Origin: an uncultured Sphingomonas sp.
GTDB taxonomy: Bacteria > Pseudomonadota > Alphaproteobacteria > Sphingomonadales > Sphingomonadaceae
Reading direction: 5' to 3'
DNA: 64,000 bases
Assembly (NCBI RefSeq): GCF_937871615.1
Contig: NZ_CALMPA010000051.1
Span: forward strand, 1-64,000
The notes below the pieces were generated by a model. It did no database searches and was not told the DNA's origin. It was given only the letters and a program-made list of their open reading frames with translations. A program made the translations under genes and the position numbers. Shown here piece by piece: positions 8,341 to 16,455 of this stretch. Within the stretch, counting starts at the first letter, position 1. The number at the start of each line of letters is the position of its first letter.

Positions 8341-9381
8341 ATGAGCCGTCTCGCTCCCGATGACGCCGACGCCCGCTTCATCCGGCGGCTGTTTCTTGTC
8401 GTGCTGGTCGTCGGGCTGTTCGCCGCGCTCTATGTCGCGGGCGATCTGCTGATCCTCGCCTTCGGCTCGGTGCTCGGCGCGATCGTGATCCATGCCGTCG
8501 CCGAAATCTATCGCGAGCGGCTGCGGATGCCGGCGCGGCTCGCGCTCGGTCTGGCGATCGTCACGGTGCTGGCGCTGGTCGCGTTTCTCGGCTGGCTGTT
8601 CGGGGTGGCATTCCGCGAGCAGGTCAACATGTTCGTCGCGCGGCTGCCCGCGATGCTCGACGCGCTTGGCCGCTATATGGCGCAATCGCCGGTCGGCGCG
8701 AAGATTGATGACGCGGTACGCGCGGCTTATGCCGGCAGCCGTGTCGCGCAGGATATCGGTGGGCTGGCGCAGGGGGTGGGGGAGATATTCCTCAACGCGC
8801 TGCTGGTGCTGATCGGCGCGATCTTCTTCGCGGTCGATCCGGGGGTATATGAACGCGGCTTCCTGCTGCTGATGCCGCCTTCGAAGCGCGCCGCGATAGA
8901 TGATGCGCTGGTCGACGTTGCCTCCACCCTGCGCCTGTGGCTGCGCGCGCAACTGATCCAGATGACGACGATGGGGGTGATGGTCGGCTGCGGGCTGTGG
9001 CTGGCCGGTGTGCCCTCCGCCGCCGCGCTGGGGCTGTTGAGCGGGCTTTCGGAGTTCATCCCCTATATCGGGCCGCTCGCGGCGATGCTGCCCGCGCTTG
9101 GGCTGGCGGCGACGCAGGGGCCGGCATCGGTGTTCTGGGCGCTGCTGGTGTTCGCCCTGGTGCGGCTGGTGCAGACCAATTTCGTCACGCCGCTCAGCAC
9201 CAGCCGGGTGATCGCGATCCCGCCCGCGGTGACCCTGTTCGCGATACTGGCGATCGGCGCGGTGTTCGGCATTTTCGGCCTGTTCTTTTCAGCCGCGCTA
9301 CTGGTGGTGATTTTCACGCTCGTGCGCAGCCTTTACCTCCGGGAAACCCTTGGGGAGGATATGCCACATGGCACGCGCTGA
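8341..9381 (+). CDS. AI-2E family (PerM-like) membrane transporter
   Basis: A 346-residue polytopic membrane protein of the AI-2E/PerM family, with 7 to 8 predicted hydrophobic segments and the family signature LSEFIPYIGPLAAMLPALGLA in the C-terminal half, followed by QTNFVTPLSTSRVI. Members include E. coli TqsA, linked to autoinducer-2 export, and sodium/proton antiporters, so the substrate is not predictable. It starts 85 bases after aguB and ends 153 bases before ctrA. Confidence 0.85.
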   Translation: MSRLAPDDADARFIRRLFLVVLVVGLFAALYVAGDLLILAFGSVLGAIVIHAVAEIYRERLRMPARLALGLAIVTVLALVAFLGWLFGVAFREQVNMFVARLPAMLDALGRYMAQSPVGAKIDDAVRAAYAGSRVAQDIGGLAQGVGEIFLNALLVLIGAIFFAVDPGVYERGFLLLMPPSKRAAIDDALVDVASTLRLWLRAQLIQMTTMGVMVGCGLWLAGVPSAAALGLLSGLSEFIPYIGPLAAMLPALGLAATQGPASVFWALLVFALVRLVQTNFVTPLSTSRVIAIPPAVTLFAILAIGAVFGIFGLFFSAALLVVIFTLVRSLYLRETLGEDMPHGTR

Positions 9382-9430
9382 AATGCGCTGATTCGGCGAT
9401 TCGTCCCCGCGACTCGCCGGAATCCCTCGC

Positions 9431-9480
9431 TTAAGTCGAAATTAACCTTTTGCGTTCAGACAGTATTTGGTTAATGATTC
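9431..9480 (+). promoter_or_regulatory. CtrA boxes and GANTC site upstream of ctrA
   Basis: TTAA (9431-9434), seven bases, then TTAA (9442-9445) followed by CC matches the full CtrA recognition sequence TTAA-N7-TTAA(C). A half-site, TTAACCA on the minus strand, lies at 9468-9474, and GATTC at 9476-9480 is a GANTC methylation site of the CcrM type. In Caulobacter, ctrA is autoregulated by CtrA and its P1 promoter is silenced by GANTC methylation; the same logic is inferred here. The elements lie 55 to 104 bases before the start codon. Confidence 0.75.
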
Positions 9481-9534
9481 TGACGCGTTCGGGCCAGGAG
9501 GAGGCTCGTCGCGGTCTCGAACGGGGAATGTCAG

Positions 9535-10230
9535 ATGCGGGTGCTGCTGATCGAGGACGAGCCGACGACCGCCAGGGCGATCGAACTGATGCTCTCCACC
9601 GAGGGGTTCAACGTCTATTCGACGGACCTTGGCGAGGAGGGCCTCGATCTCGGCAAGCTCTATGATTACGATATCATCCTGCTCGATCTGAACCTGCCGG
9701 ATATGCACGGTTATGACGTGCTGAAGCGGCTCCGCGTCGCGCGCGTCACCACGCCGGTGCTCATCCTTTCCGGTATCAACGAAATGGATTCCAAGGTGCG
9801 ATCGTTCGGCTTCGGCGCCGATGATTATGTCACCAAGCCATTCCATCGCGAGGAACTGATCGCGCGCATCCATGCCGTCGTGCGCCGCTCGAAGGGCCAT
9901 TCGCAATCGGTTATCAAAACCGGCAAGCTGGCCGTGAACCTCGACGCGAAGACGGTGGAGGTCGATGGCGCGCGGGTGCATCTGACCGGCAAGGAATATG
10001 CGATGCTGGAGCTGCTGTCGCTCCGCAAGGGCACCACGCTCACCAAGGAAATGTTCCTCAACCATCTTTACGGCGGGATGGACGAGCCGGAACTCAAGAT
10101 CATCGACGTCTTCATCTGCAAGCTGCGCAAGAAGCTCAGCCTGGCGTGCGAAGGCGAGAATTATATCGAGACCGTATGGGGTCGCGGCTATGTGCTGCGC
10201 GAACCTGAAGAAGCGGCGCAGGTCGCCTGA
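9535..10230 (+). CDS. ctrA: Cell-cycle response regulator CtrA
   Basis: A 231-residue OmpR/PhoB-type DNA-binding response regulator and master regulator of the alphaproteobacterial cell cycle. The receiver domain has acidic residues in LLIEDEP, phospho-acceptor D51 in [12 protein letters not shown], and K101 in [13 protein letters not shown]. The winged-helix domain has the CtrA hallmark segments [37 protein letters not shown] and [10 protein letters not shown]. Length matches CtrA. The C-terminus reads EEAAQVA; Caulobacter CtrA ends in two alanines that promote ClpXP proteolysis, so the end is similar but not identical. Likely autoregulated through the upstream boxes, and followed by a strong terminator. 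Confidence 0.97.
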   Translation: MRVLLIEDEPTTARAIELMLSTEGFNVYSTDLGEEGLDLGKLYDYDIILLDLNLPDMHGYDVLKRLRVARVTTPVLILSGINEMDSKVRSFGFGADDYVTKPFHREELIARIHAVVRRSKGHSQSVIKTGKLAVNLDAKTVEVDGARVHLTGKEYAMLELLSLRKGTTLTKEMFLNHLYGGMDEPELKIIDVFICKLRKKLSLACEGENYIETVWGRGYVLREPEEAAQVA

Positions 10231-10256
10231 CCTAAAGCCAGCTTCGTCACCGGGAG

Positions 10257-10296
10257 ACGGCCGCGGCATCGGGGGGTGACGCGGCCGTTTTCTTTT
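10257..10296 (+). terminator. Intrinsic terminator of ctrA
   Basis: A perfect 9-base stem (10257-10265 ACGGCCGCG, pairing with 10280-10288) with a 14-base loop, followed by TTTCTTTT. It lies 26 bases after the ctrA stop and before the convergent aguA end. Confidence 0.88.
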
Positions 10297-10356
10297 GGGG
10301 CCGGGGGCCAAGGCTCCAATTGTTGGCGCCCCGGATGCCCGAAGCGCCCACCCCGA

Positions 10357-11322
10357 TCATCCCGGAATCTGCTGGCTGATGCAGTGGAAGCTGCCGCCGC
10401 CGGTAAGGATCGCGTCGGCGCGCAGGCCGATCACCTTGCGATCGGGGAAGATCGCCTGGAATTCGCGCACCGCCGCATCGTCTTCGGGCGCGCCGTATAG
10501 CGGCACGACGACGCTCGCATTGCCGATATAGAAGTTCATGTAGCTCGCCGGCACGATCTCATCGTCACGCATCACGCGGCCGGGCGAAGGGACGGGAGCC
10601 ACCGTGAGCCCAAAGGCGCGTGCGCGTTCGCTGGCCTGCTGATAGACCTGCCAGTTGGGATCATTCTCCGATCCAACCGGGATCGCGAGCCGACCTTCGC
10701 CGACGAAGCGCGCGAGATTATCGACATGGCCGTCGGTATGATCGTTGAGCAGGCCATCGCCGAGCCACAGCACGCGATCATAGCCCAGATCGCGTTCCAG
10801 CCGCTCCTCGATCGCGGCCTTGCCGATCGCGCCGTTGCGGTTCGGGTTGAGCAGGCATTGCTCGGTGGTGACGACCAGCCCGGTGCCGTCGCCGTCGAGC
10901 GCGCCGCCCTCCAGCACCCAGTCGCACGGCACGATGCGCTTGCCCCGGCGGCGGGCGAGGCGCGCGCCGATATCGTCGTCGCCGGGCAGATCATATTTGC
11001 CGCCCCAGCCGTTGAAGCCGAAATCGCGCGCGGTGCCGTCGCCGGTGATGATCGTTGCGGTATCGCGCAGCCAGATGTCACCGAACGGCTCGATCACCAC
11101 CTCCGCGAAGGGGGCGAGTTCGGCGGCGGTGGCACCGGCCTCGGCGTCCGCCGCGACCAGCAGCACCTTTTCACCGCGCCCCTCGGCATCGACCGCGCGG
11201 GCGAAGGCGGCAACCTCCTCCTGCGCCTGATCGAGATCGTCCTGCCACAATTCGGCGTGCGATGGGAAACCGATCCACACCGCCTTGTGGTGCGCCCATT
11301 CGGCTGGCGGGGTGCGGCTCAC
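10357..11322 (-). CDS. aguA: Agmatine deiminase
   Basis: A cytoplasmic enzyme of the peptidyl-arginine deiminase fold that converts agmatine to N-carbamoylputrescine and ammonia. Active-site elements: DIWLRDTATI, the FNGWGGKYD loop, EGGALDGDGTG, NDHTDGHVDN, and the nucleophilic Cys in GGGSFHCISQQIPG at the C-terminus. The frame is open farther upstream, but the GTG at 11320-11322 overlaps the M28 peptidase stop (GTGA) and begins just before the conserved PPAEWAHHKAVWIGFPS, giving 321 residues, so I prefer it. It feeds AguB, encoded at 7408. Confidence 0.93.
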   Translation of the reverse strand: MSRTPPAEWAHHKAVWIGFPSHAELWQDDLDQAQEEVAAFARAVDAEGRGEKVLLVAADAEAGATAAELAPFAEVVIEPFGDIWLRDTATIITGDGTARDFGFNGWGGKYDLPGDDDIGARLARRRGKRIVPCDWVLEGGALDGDGTGLVVTTEQCLLNPNRNGAIGKAAIEERLERDLGYDRVLWLGDGLLNDHTDGHVDNLARFVGEGRLAIPVGSENDPNWQVYQQASERARAFGLTVAPVPSPGRVMRDDEIVPASYMNFYIGNASVVVPLYGAPEDDAAVREFQAIFPDRKVIGLRADAILTGGGSFHCISQQIPG

Positions 11323-12965
11323 TTCGCTGCTCCGCGCGACTGATCGCGGATCGCGCGGAATTCGGCGGTCGGATACCAGTTCGGCCACATCGAGCCATCC
11401 GCCAGTTCGCGCCCGAGCTGATAATAGATCGTCAGATCCTGCACCGCGCCGGACCAGTCCCAGTTCGGATTATATTCGTCGGCCGGCTTGTGATAGCGAT
11501 TGGCGTTGTAATCCTCCGCCGCCGCGCGGCCCGCCGCGATGCCGCCATTGACCAGATCCTCCCCACTGCCGCCCGACAGCATCGGCACGCCGAGCTTGGC
11601 GAAGGAGAAATGGTCGGAGCGGTAATAATGCCCCTTTTCCGGCGTCGCTTCGGGCGCGATCGTGCGGCCCTGCGCGGCGACGAGCGGCTTCACCATATCC
11701 TCCAGCTCGGATTTACCCGCGCCGGTCAGCGAGAAATCGCGCGTCGCGCCGTTGACGTTGAGCACGTCCATATTGACCCCGCCCACCGTCTTGCCGAGCG
11801 GAAACACCGGATGCCGCGCGTAATAGGCTGAGCCGAGCAGCCCGCTTTCCTCCGCCGTCACCGCGAGGAACGCGATCGAGCGGCGCGCCGGGCCGGCCTT
11901 GGCCTGGGTTTCCGCCATCGCGATCAGCCCGGCGACGCCGGAGGCATTGTCGACCGCGCCGTTGCAGATGCCGTCGCCATTGACCGGATCGCAATGGCCG
12001 AGGTGATCCCAATGCGCCGAATAAAGCACCGTCTCGTCGGGCGCGCCGCTGCCGGGGAGGAGGCCGACGACGTTCTTCGAGGCGCTGCGGCGGATCGTGT
12101 TCGAGAAATCGCCGGAGAATTTCACGCCCAGCGGCACCGCCTTGAAACCCTGGTGCTTCGCGGCTTCGGAGAGTGCGGTGAAATCCTTGCCGGCGGCGGC
12201 GAAGATTTCCTTCGCGCGATCGAGCTGCACCCAACTGACGATCTGGCTCTGATCCATATGATCGCCCGGCTCGTCCAGCTCGTGCTGCGGGCCGGTCCAG
12301 GACGAGCGGACCACCGCCCAGGGATAGGCCGCGGGCTCTGTATCATGGACGATGATCGCGGCGGCGGCGCCCTGCCGCGCGGCTTCCTCGAACTTGTAGG
12401 TCCAGCGCCCGTAATAGGTCATCGCGCGGCCCTCGAACGGGCCGGCGGCAGGGCCGGCTTCTTTCGTCTGCCAATCAGGATCGTTGATGAGGATGACGAC
12501 CGTTTTGCCCTTCACATCCAGGCCGGCATAATCGTTCCAGCCTTTCTCGGGCGCGTTGATGCCATAGCCGACGAACACCATGTCGCTGTTCTTCAACGCG
12601 ATCCGCGGCACCACGCGATAGGTGCCCGCGACAATATCGTCGCGATAGGCGAGAGAGATTGGCTTCTTGCCGCCGGTGATGGTGAACGGCTTCACGTTGG
12701 TCGCGGTGATTTCGACCATCGGCACGTCCTGCGTCCACTGGCCCTGATTGCCCGGCTTCAGGCCGGCGGCCTTCATCCGTTCGATGATATAGGCGACGGT
12801 CTTCCTTTCGCCCTCGCTGGTCGGCGCGCGGCCTTCATAGGCATCGGACGACAGCTCCTTCGTCACCGATTTCAGCGTGTCGAGCGAGAAGCCGGGCTGC
12901 TGCTGCGCGAGCGCGGGCGTGGCAAGCGCGGTGGCGAGAAGGAACAGAGGCAGGCGAGAACGCAT
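11319..12965 (-). CDS. Secreted M28 family metallopeptidase
   Basis: A 548-residue exported zinc aminopeptidase-like protein. The signal peptide is LPLFLLATALATPALAQ (cut about residue 21). A PA-domain-like insert fills roughly 130-250. The M28 di-zinc site is recognisable: SAHWDHLGH, VDNASGVAGLI, TAEESGLLGSAYYA (catalytic Glu), the Asp region of VNMDVLN, and the final zinc His in YRSDHFSFAKLGVP. Natural substrate unknown. It is the first gene of a coupled pair with aguA (four-base overlap), an odd pairing since one product is exported and the other cytosolic. Confidence 0.9.
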   Translation of the reverse strand: MRSRLPLFLLATALATPALAQQQPGFSLDTLKSVTKELSSDAYEGRAPTSEGERKTVAYIIERMKAAGLKPGNQGQWTQDVPMVEITATNVKPFTITGGKKPISLAYRDDIVAGTYRVVPRIALKNSDMVFVGYGINAPEKGWNDYAGLDVKGKTVVILINDPDWQTKEAGPAAGPFEGRAMTYYGRWTYKFEEAARQGAAAAIIVHDTEPAAYPWAVVRSSWTGPQHELDEPGDHMDQSQIVSWVQLDRAKEIFAAAGKDFTALSEAAKHQGFKAVPLGVKFSGDFSNTIRRSASKNVVGLLPGSGAPDETVLYSAHWDHLGHCDPVNGDGICNGAVDNASGVAGLIAMAETQAKAGPARRSIAFLAVTAEESGLLGSAYYARHPVFPLGKTVGGVNMDVLNVNGATRDFSLTGAGKSELEDMVKPLVAAQGRTIAPEATPEKGHYYRSDHFSFAKLGVPMLSGGSGEDLVNGGIAAGRAAAEDYNANRYHKPADEYNPNWDWSGAVQDLTIYYQLGRELADGSMWPNWYPTAEFRAIRDQSRGAAK

Positions 12966-13120
12966 TACAGGCTCCGAGGCGCAAAAAGAACGTGCTGCTG
13001 TTTGGCAGCGCCGCGATCGGGGTGCAAGGCACGCGGCGGCCCGATCGGGTGTCGCCGGGCCGATCGAACTGTGCCATGAGCGCCGCGAGATAGCGGTATC
13101 GGAACCGCAGGGAGCATGTG

Positions 13121-13846
13121 ATGAAACTGGGCATCTACGGCAGCGCGGGGCGCATGGGGCGGGCGATCGCGGCGATCGCGACCGAGGAAGGCGTGACGAT
13201 CGCGGGCGGCGTTGATGCCGGAGGCGATCCGGCGCCGCTGGCGCGGGCGGCGGACGTGCTGGTCGATTTCTCCGCGCCCGCCGCGCTGGAGGCGAACCTC
13301 GCGGCGGCGGTGTCCGCCGGCACGCCGATCGTGATCGGGACGACCGGCCTGAACGCGGCGCATCACGCGCTGATCGACAAGGCGGCGCAGACCATCGCGG
13401 TGCTCCAGACGGGGAACACCTCGCTTGGCGTCACGCTGCTTGCGGCATTGGTGCGCGAGGCGGCGGAGCGGCTCGGCACGGAATGGGATATCGAGATCGT
13501 CGAGATGCACCACCGCCACAAGGTCGATGCGCCATCGGGCACCGCGACGCTGCTCGGCGAGGCGGCGGCGGCGGGGCGCGGCACGACGCTGGGCGAGGTG
13601 CGCGTCGATGGCCGCGCCGGGCTGACCGGCGCGCGGACCGAGGGGACGATCGGCTTCTCCTCGCTGCGCGGCGGATCGGTGGTTGGCGATCATCAGGTGG
13701 TGTTCGCGGGCGAGGGCGAGCGGATCGAGCTTGGCCATCGCGGCGAGGATCGCACGATCTTCGCGCGCGGCGCGGTGAAGGCGGCGCTGTGGCTCGCGGG
13801 CAAACCGGCGGGGCGCTATCGGATGGACGAGGTGCTGGGGCTTTGA
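13121..13846 (+). CDS. dapB: 4-hydroxy-tetrahydrodipicolinate reductase
   Basis: A 241-residue NAD(P)H-dependent cytoplasmic enzyme of the lysine/diaminopimelate pathway. The N-terminal nucleotide motif is GIYGSAGRMGRAI. The catalytic signature is IVEMHHRHKVDAPSGTA, including the catalytic His/Lys pair and the THDP-binding PSGTA. The tail AKPAGRYRMDEVLGL is typical. GGAG at 13111-13114 is well placed for the ATG at 13121; a GTG three bases upstream is also open. The stop overlaps the TTG start of nth (TTGA). Confidence 0.96.
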   Translation: MKLGIYGSAGRMGRAIAAIATEEGVTIAGGVDAGGDPAPLARAADVLVDFSAPAALEANLAAAVSAGTPIVIGTTGLNAAHHALIDKAAQTIAVLQTGNTSLGVTLLAALVREAAERLGTEWDIEIVEMHHRHKVDAPSGTATLLGEAAAAGRGTTLGEVRVDGRAGLTGARTEGTIGFSSLRGGSVVGDHQVVFAGEGERIELGHRGEDRTIFARGAVKAALWLAGKPAGRYRMDEVLGL

Positions 13847-14502
13847 AAAAGGCCGACATCTTCGAATTCTATCGCCGGCTGGCGGAGGCCGATCCGCATC
13901 CGGTGACCGAGCTGGAATATGGCAATGACTATCAGCTCGTCGTCGCGGTCGCGCTGTCCGCGCAGGCGACCGACGTTGGCGTCAACAAGGCGACCCGGCG
14001 GTTGTTCGCCGCGGTGAAGACGCCCGCTGAGATGGTCGCGCTGGGCGAGGCGGGGCTGAAGGAACACATCAAGACGATCGGCCTGTTCAACACCAAGGCC
14101 AAAAACGTCATCGCGCTGAGCGAGGCGCTGATCGCCGATCATGGCGGCGAAGTGCCGCAGGATCGCGCCGCGCTGGAAAAGCTGCCCGGTGTGGGGCGCA
14201 AGACCGCCAATGTCGTGCTGAACGTGGCCTTCGGCGCGGAGACGTTCGCGGTCGATACGCATATCTTCCGTGTCGGCAACCGCACGGGGCTGGCGAAAGG
14301 CAAGACCCCGCTGGCGGTGGAGAAGAAGCTCGATCACGATACGCCGCAGCCGTTTCGCGTCCACGCGCATCACTGGCTGATCCTGCACGGGCGCTATGTC
14401 TGCAAGGCGCGGCGGCCCGAATGCTGGCGCTGCGTGGAGGCCGATCTGTGCGCATACAAGCCCAAGACGCCCGCGCCGAAAGAGAAGGCGGTGGCGGCCT
14501 GA
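13843..14502 (+). CDS. nth: Endonuclease III
   Basis: A 219-residue DNA glycosylase/AP lyase that removes oxidised pyrimidines. The helix-hairpin-helix LEKLPGVGRKTANVVLNVAF carries the catalytic Lys, and the catalytic Asp is in FAVDTHIFRVGNR. The C-terminal cysteines C-x6-C-x2-C-x5-C (CKARRPEC, then WRC, then VEADLC) form the [4Fe-4S] site. I place the start at TTG 13843, overlapping the dapB stop, because KKADIFEFYRRL begins the family domain; the open frame upstream is only the dapB shadow. A non-AUG start with a four-base overlap suggests low, coupled translation. Confidence 0.93.
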   Translation: MKKADIFEFYRRLAEADPHPVTELEYGNDYQLVVAVALSAQATDVGVNKATRRLFAAVKTPAEMVALGEAGLKEHIKTIGLFNTKAKNVIALSEALIADHGGEVPQDRAALEKLPGVGRKTANVVLNVAFGAETFAVDTHIFRVGNRTGLAKGKTPLAVEKKLDHDTPQPFRVHAHHWLILHGRYVCKARRPECWRCVEADLCAYKPKTPAPKEKAVAA

Positions 14503-14503
14503 C

Positions 14504-15271
14504 CTATCCGCCGAACGCCGCCTTCATCCGCCTGCGCAACCGGCCCGGCATGAAGCGCCGCGCGAAGCTGGCCTGTCTGCCCGCCTTGCCGACGATATAT
14601 TCGCGCTCGCTGCCGTGTGCTGCCTGCCAGATCACCTCGGCGGCATCTTCGGGGGTATAGACCGGGGCCTTGCCCAGCCCGTCGCGGATCGCGCGGTTGC
14701 TGCCCTTCGAGCCGGTATCGAGCAATGGCGTTTCGATGAAGAACGGCATGACGCATGATACCGCGATGCCGTGGCGCGTGAATTCCGCGTCCAGCGCCTC
14801 GGAAAGCCCGCGCACCGCGTGCTTGGTCGCGGAATAGACCGCGAGGCCGGGCGAGCCGATGATCCCGGCGACCGAGGCGACGTTGATGAGGCGGCTGCCC
14901 GGTGTCGCCTTCAGGTGCGGCAGCGCCGCATAGACGCCGTTGATGACCCCCTTCAGATTGATATCGACTTCAAGCTCGGATTCGTCGGGCGTCACTTCCT
15001 CGAACATGCCGTAGCGCGCGATCCCTGCATTGTTGAGCAGGGCGTCGAGCCGCCCGGTCCGTTCAACGAACGCGGCCAGCGCGGCATCCCACCCCGCGCG
15101 ATCACGCACGTCGAGCGATATGGTGAAGGCGCCCAGTTCGCCCGCCACCCGCGCCATGCCGGTGCTGTCGATATCGCCGATGCCGATCGTCCAGCCTTCG
15201 CGGTGGAAGCGGCGCGCGGCGGCGAGGCCGATCCCCGATGCGCCGCCGCTGATGAAGATCGCCCGGCTCAT
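14504..15271 (-). CDS. SDR family oxidoreductase
   Basis: A 255-residue classical short-chain dehydrogenase. Cofactor loop GGASGIGLAAARRF, NNAG motif in DALLNNAGIARYG, active Ser in NVASVAGIIGSPG, and YSATKHAVRG giving the YxxxK pair. A C-terminal extension rich in Arg (RFMPGRLRRRMKAAFGG) is unusual and could be membrane-associating. It is the last gene of a coupled trio; its ATG overlaps the stop of the acyl-CoA dehydrogenase (ATGA, 15268-15271). The context suggests oxidation of a hydroxyacyl or alcohol intermediate. Substrate unknown. Confidence 0.85.
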   Translation of the reverse strand: MSRAIFISGGASGIGLAAARRFHREGWTIGIGDIDSTGMARVAGELGAFTISLDVRDRAGWDAALAAFVERTGRLDALLNNAGIARYGMFEEVTPDESELEVDINLKGVINGVYAALPHLKATPGSRLINVASVAGIIGSPGLAVYSATKHAVRGLSEALDAEFTRHGIAVSCVMPFFIETPLLDTGSKGSNRAIRDGLGKAPVYTPEDAAEVIWQAAHGSEREYIVGKAGRQASFARRFMPGRLRRRMKAAFGG

Positions 15272-16455
15272 CCTGCGCGCACCTCTCGGAACGGGATGGT
15301 GCGATCGACCTCCGGCTCCTTCGGCAGCCCGAGCACGCGCTCGCCGATGATATTGCGCTGGATCTGATCCGTGCCGCCGCCGATCGAGGTGAAATAGGCG
15401 TTGAGCGTCAGGAAATTGGCGTCCTCGGCGCGCGGATGCTCCGGCCCCTGCAACAGGCTTTCAGGGCCGAGCAGCAGGGTGCGGACGCGCGCTTCCTCGT
15501 GCAGGATGCGGCTCATCGCGAGCTTGCCCAATGACATGATCGACGCGGAGGTGCCCTGCGCCAGTTCCGCCTTGGCGCGCCCGGTGTTGAGCTTGTTGAG
15601 CGCGCGCCACGCGATCACCTGCGCCAGTTCCTGCCGGATCACCGGATCGCCGAGCTTCCCCGCCTCGCGCGCCAGCCCGAGCAGCGAATAATCGCCCTTC
15701 GGCCCGCCCGTGCCCGAACGCGGGCCGCGCGCGCGATCGCCCATCACCGATCGTTCATAGGCAAGCGCGGTCTGCAACACGCCCCATCCGCCGTTCAACG
15801 GCCCGAGCAGATTTTCGTCAGGCACGAAGGCATCGGTGATGAATACCTCGTTGAAATGCGCCTCATCGGTGATCTGCCTGAGCGGTCGCACCTCCACGCC
15901 CTCCTGCTTCATCGGCAGGAAGAAGAAGCTGATGCCGCGATGCTTGGGCACGTCCCAATCGGTGCGCGCGATCAGCATCCCGTAATCGGCGATCATCGCG
16001 CCGCTGGTCCACACCTTCTGCCCGGTGATGCGCCAGCCGCCATCCACCTTGTCCGCCCGCGTGCGAACCGCGGCGAGATCGCTGCCCGCGCCCGGCTCCG
16101 AATAAAGCAGGCACATGCCGACCTCGCCCGCGAGAAGCTTCGGCACGATCTCGCGCTTGAACGCGGGCGTGGCATGGGCGAGCGCGGTATTGGCCCAGAG
16201 GTTAGTGCGATCCTGCCCGGCGCCCGGCGCATCGACCGCCGCGAAGGCGCGCTCGACGATCTTCGCCTGATCGTTGGAAAGATCGCGACCGTGCCATTCG
16301 CTTGACCAACGCGGGACGGCCCAGCCGGCGTCGCGCACTTTCGCCAGCCACGCGCTGCGCGGATCGCGACCGAACGATTCGTGATGCGCAGGCACGCCCT
16401 TCCAGTTGGCGGCGAGCCAGGCTTCCACCTCCGCCTTGAGTTGTTCGTCGGTCAT
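15268..16455 (-). CDS. Acyl-CoA dehydrogenase, catalytic-type partner
   Basis: A 395-residue flavoenzyme that oxidises acyl-CoA to 2-enoyl-CoA. Seen: CLLYSEPGAGSDLAAVRT (FAD/substrate loop), ITGQKVWTSGA, and the C-terminal FAD/tetramer signature IGGGTDQIQRNIIGERVLGLP. The start is the ATG at 16455, overlapping the upstream stop (ATGA); the longer open frame is not needed. Together with the next gene upstream it resembles paired FadE proteins of actinobacterial steroid side-chain degradation, where two different subunits form one enzyme. Pairing here is inferred from coupling and order. Confidence 0.88.
   Translation of the reverse strand: MTDEQLKAEVEAWLAANWKGVPAHHESFGRDPRSAWLAKVRDAGWAVPRWSSEWHGRDLSNDQAKIVERAFAAVDAPGAGQDRTNLWANTALAHATPAFKREIVPKLLAGEVGMCLLYSEPGAGSDLAAVRTRADKVDGGWRITGQKVWTSGAMIADYGMLIARTDWDVPKHRGISFFFLPMKQEGVEVRPLRQITDEAHFNEVFITDAFVPDENLLGPLNGGWGVLQTALAYERSVMGDRARGPRSGTGGPKGDYSLLGLAREAGKLGDPVIRQELAQVIAWRALNKLNTGRAKAELAQGTSASIMSLGKLAMSRILHEEARVRTLLLGPESLLQGPEHPRAEDANFLTLNAYFTSIGGGTDQIQRNIIGERVLGLPKEPEVDRTIPFREVRAG

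Noticed and set aside
6150-8952. Long leftward open frames across the amidohydrolase, aguB and permease genes
   Set aside because: They oppose genes with clear catalytic motifs and show no recognisable domains or start signals.
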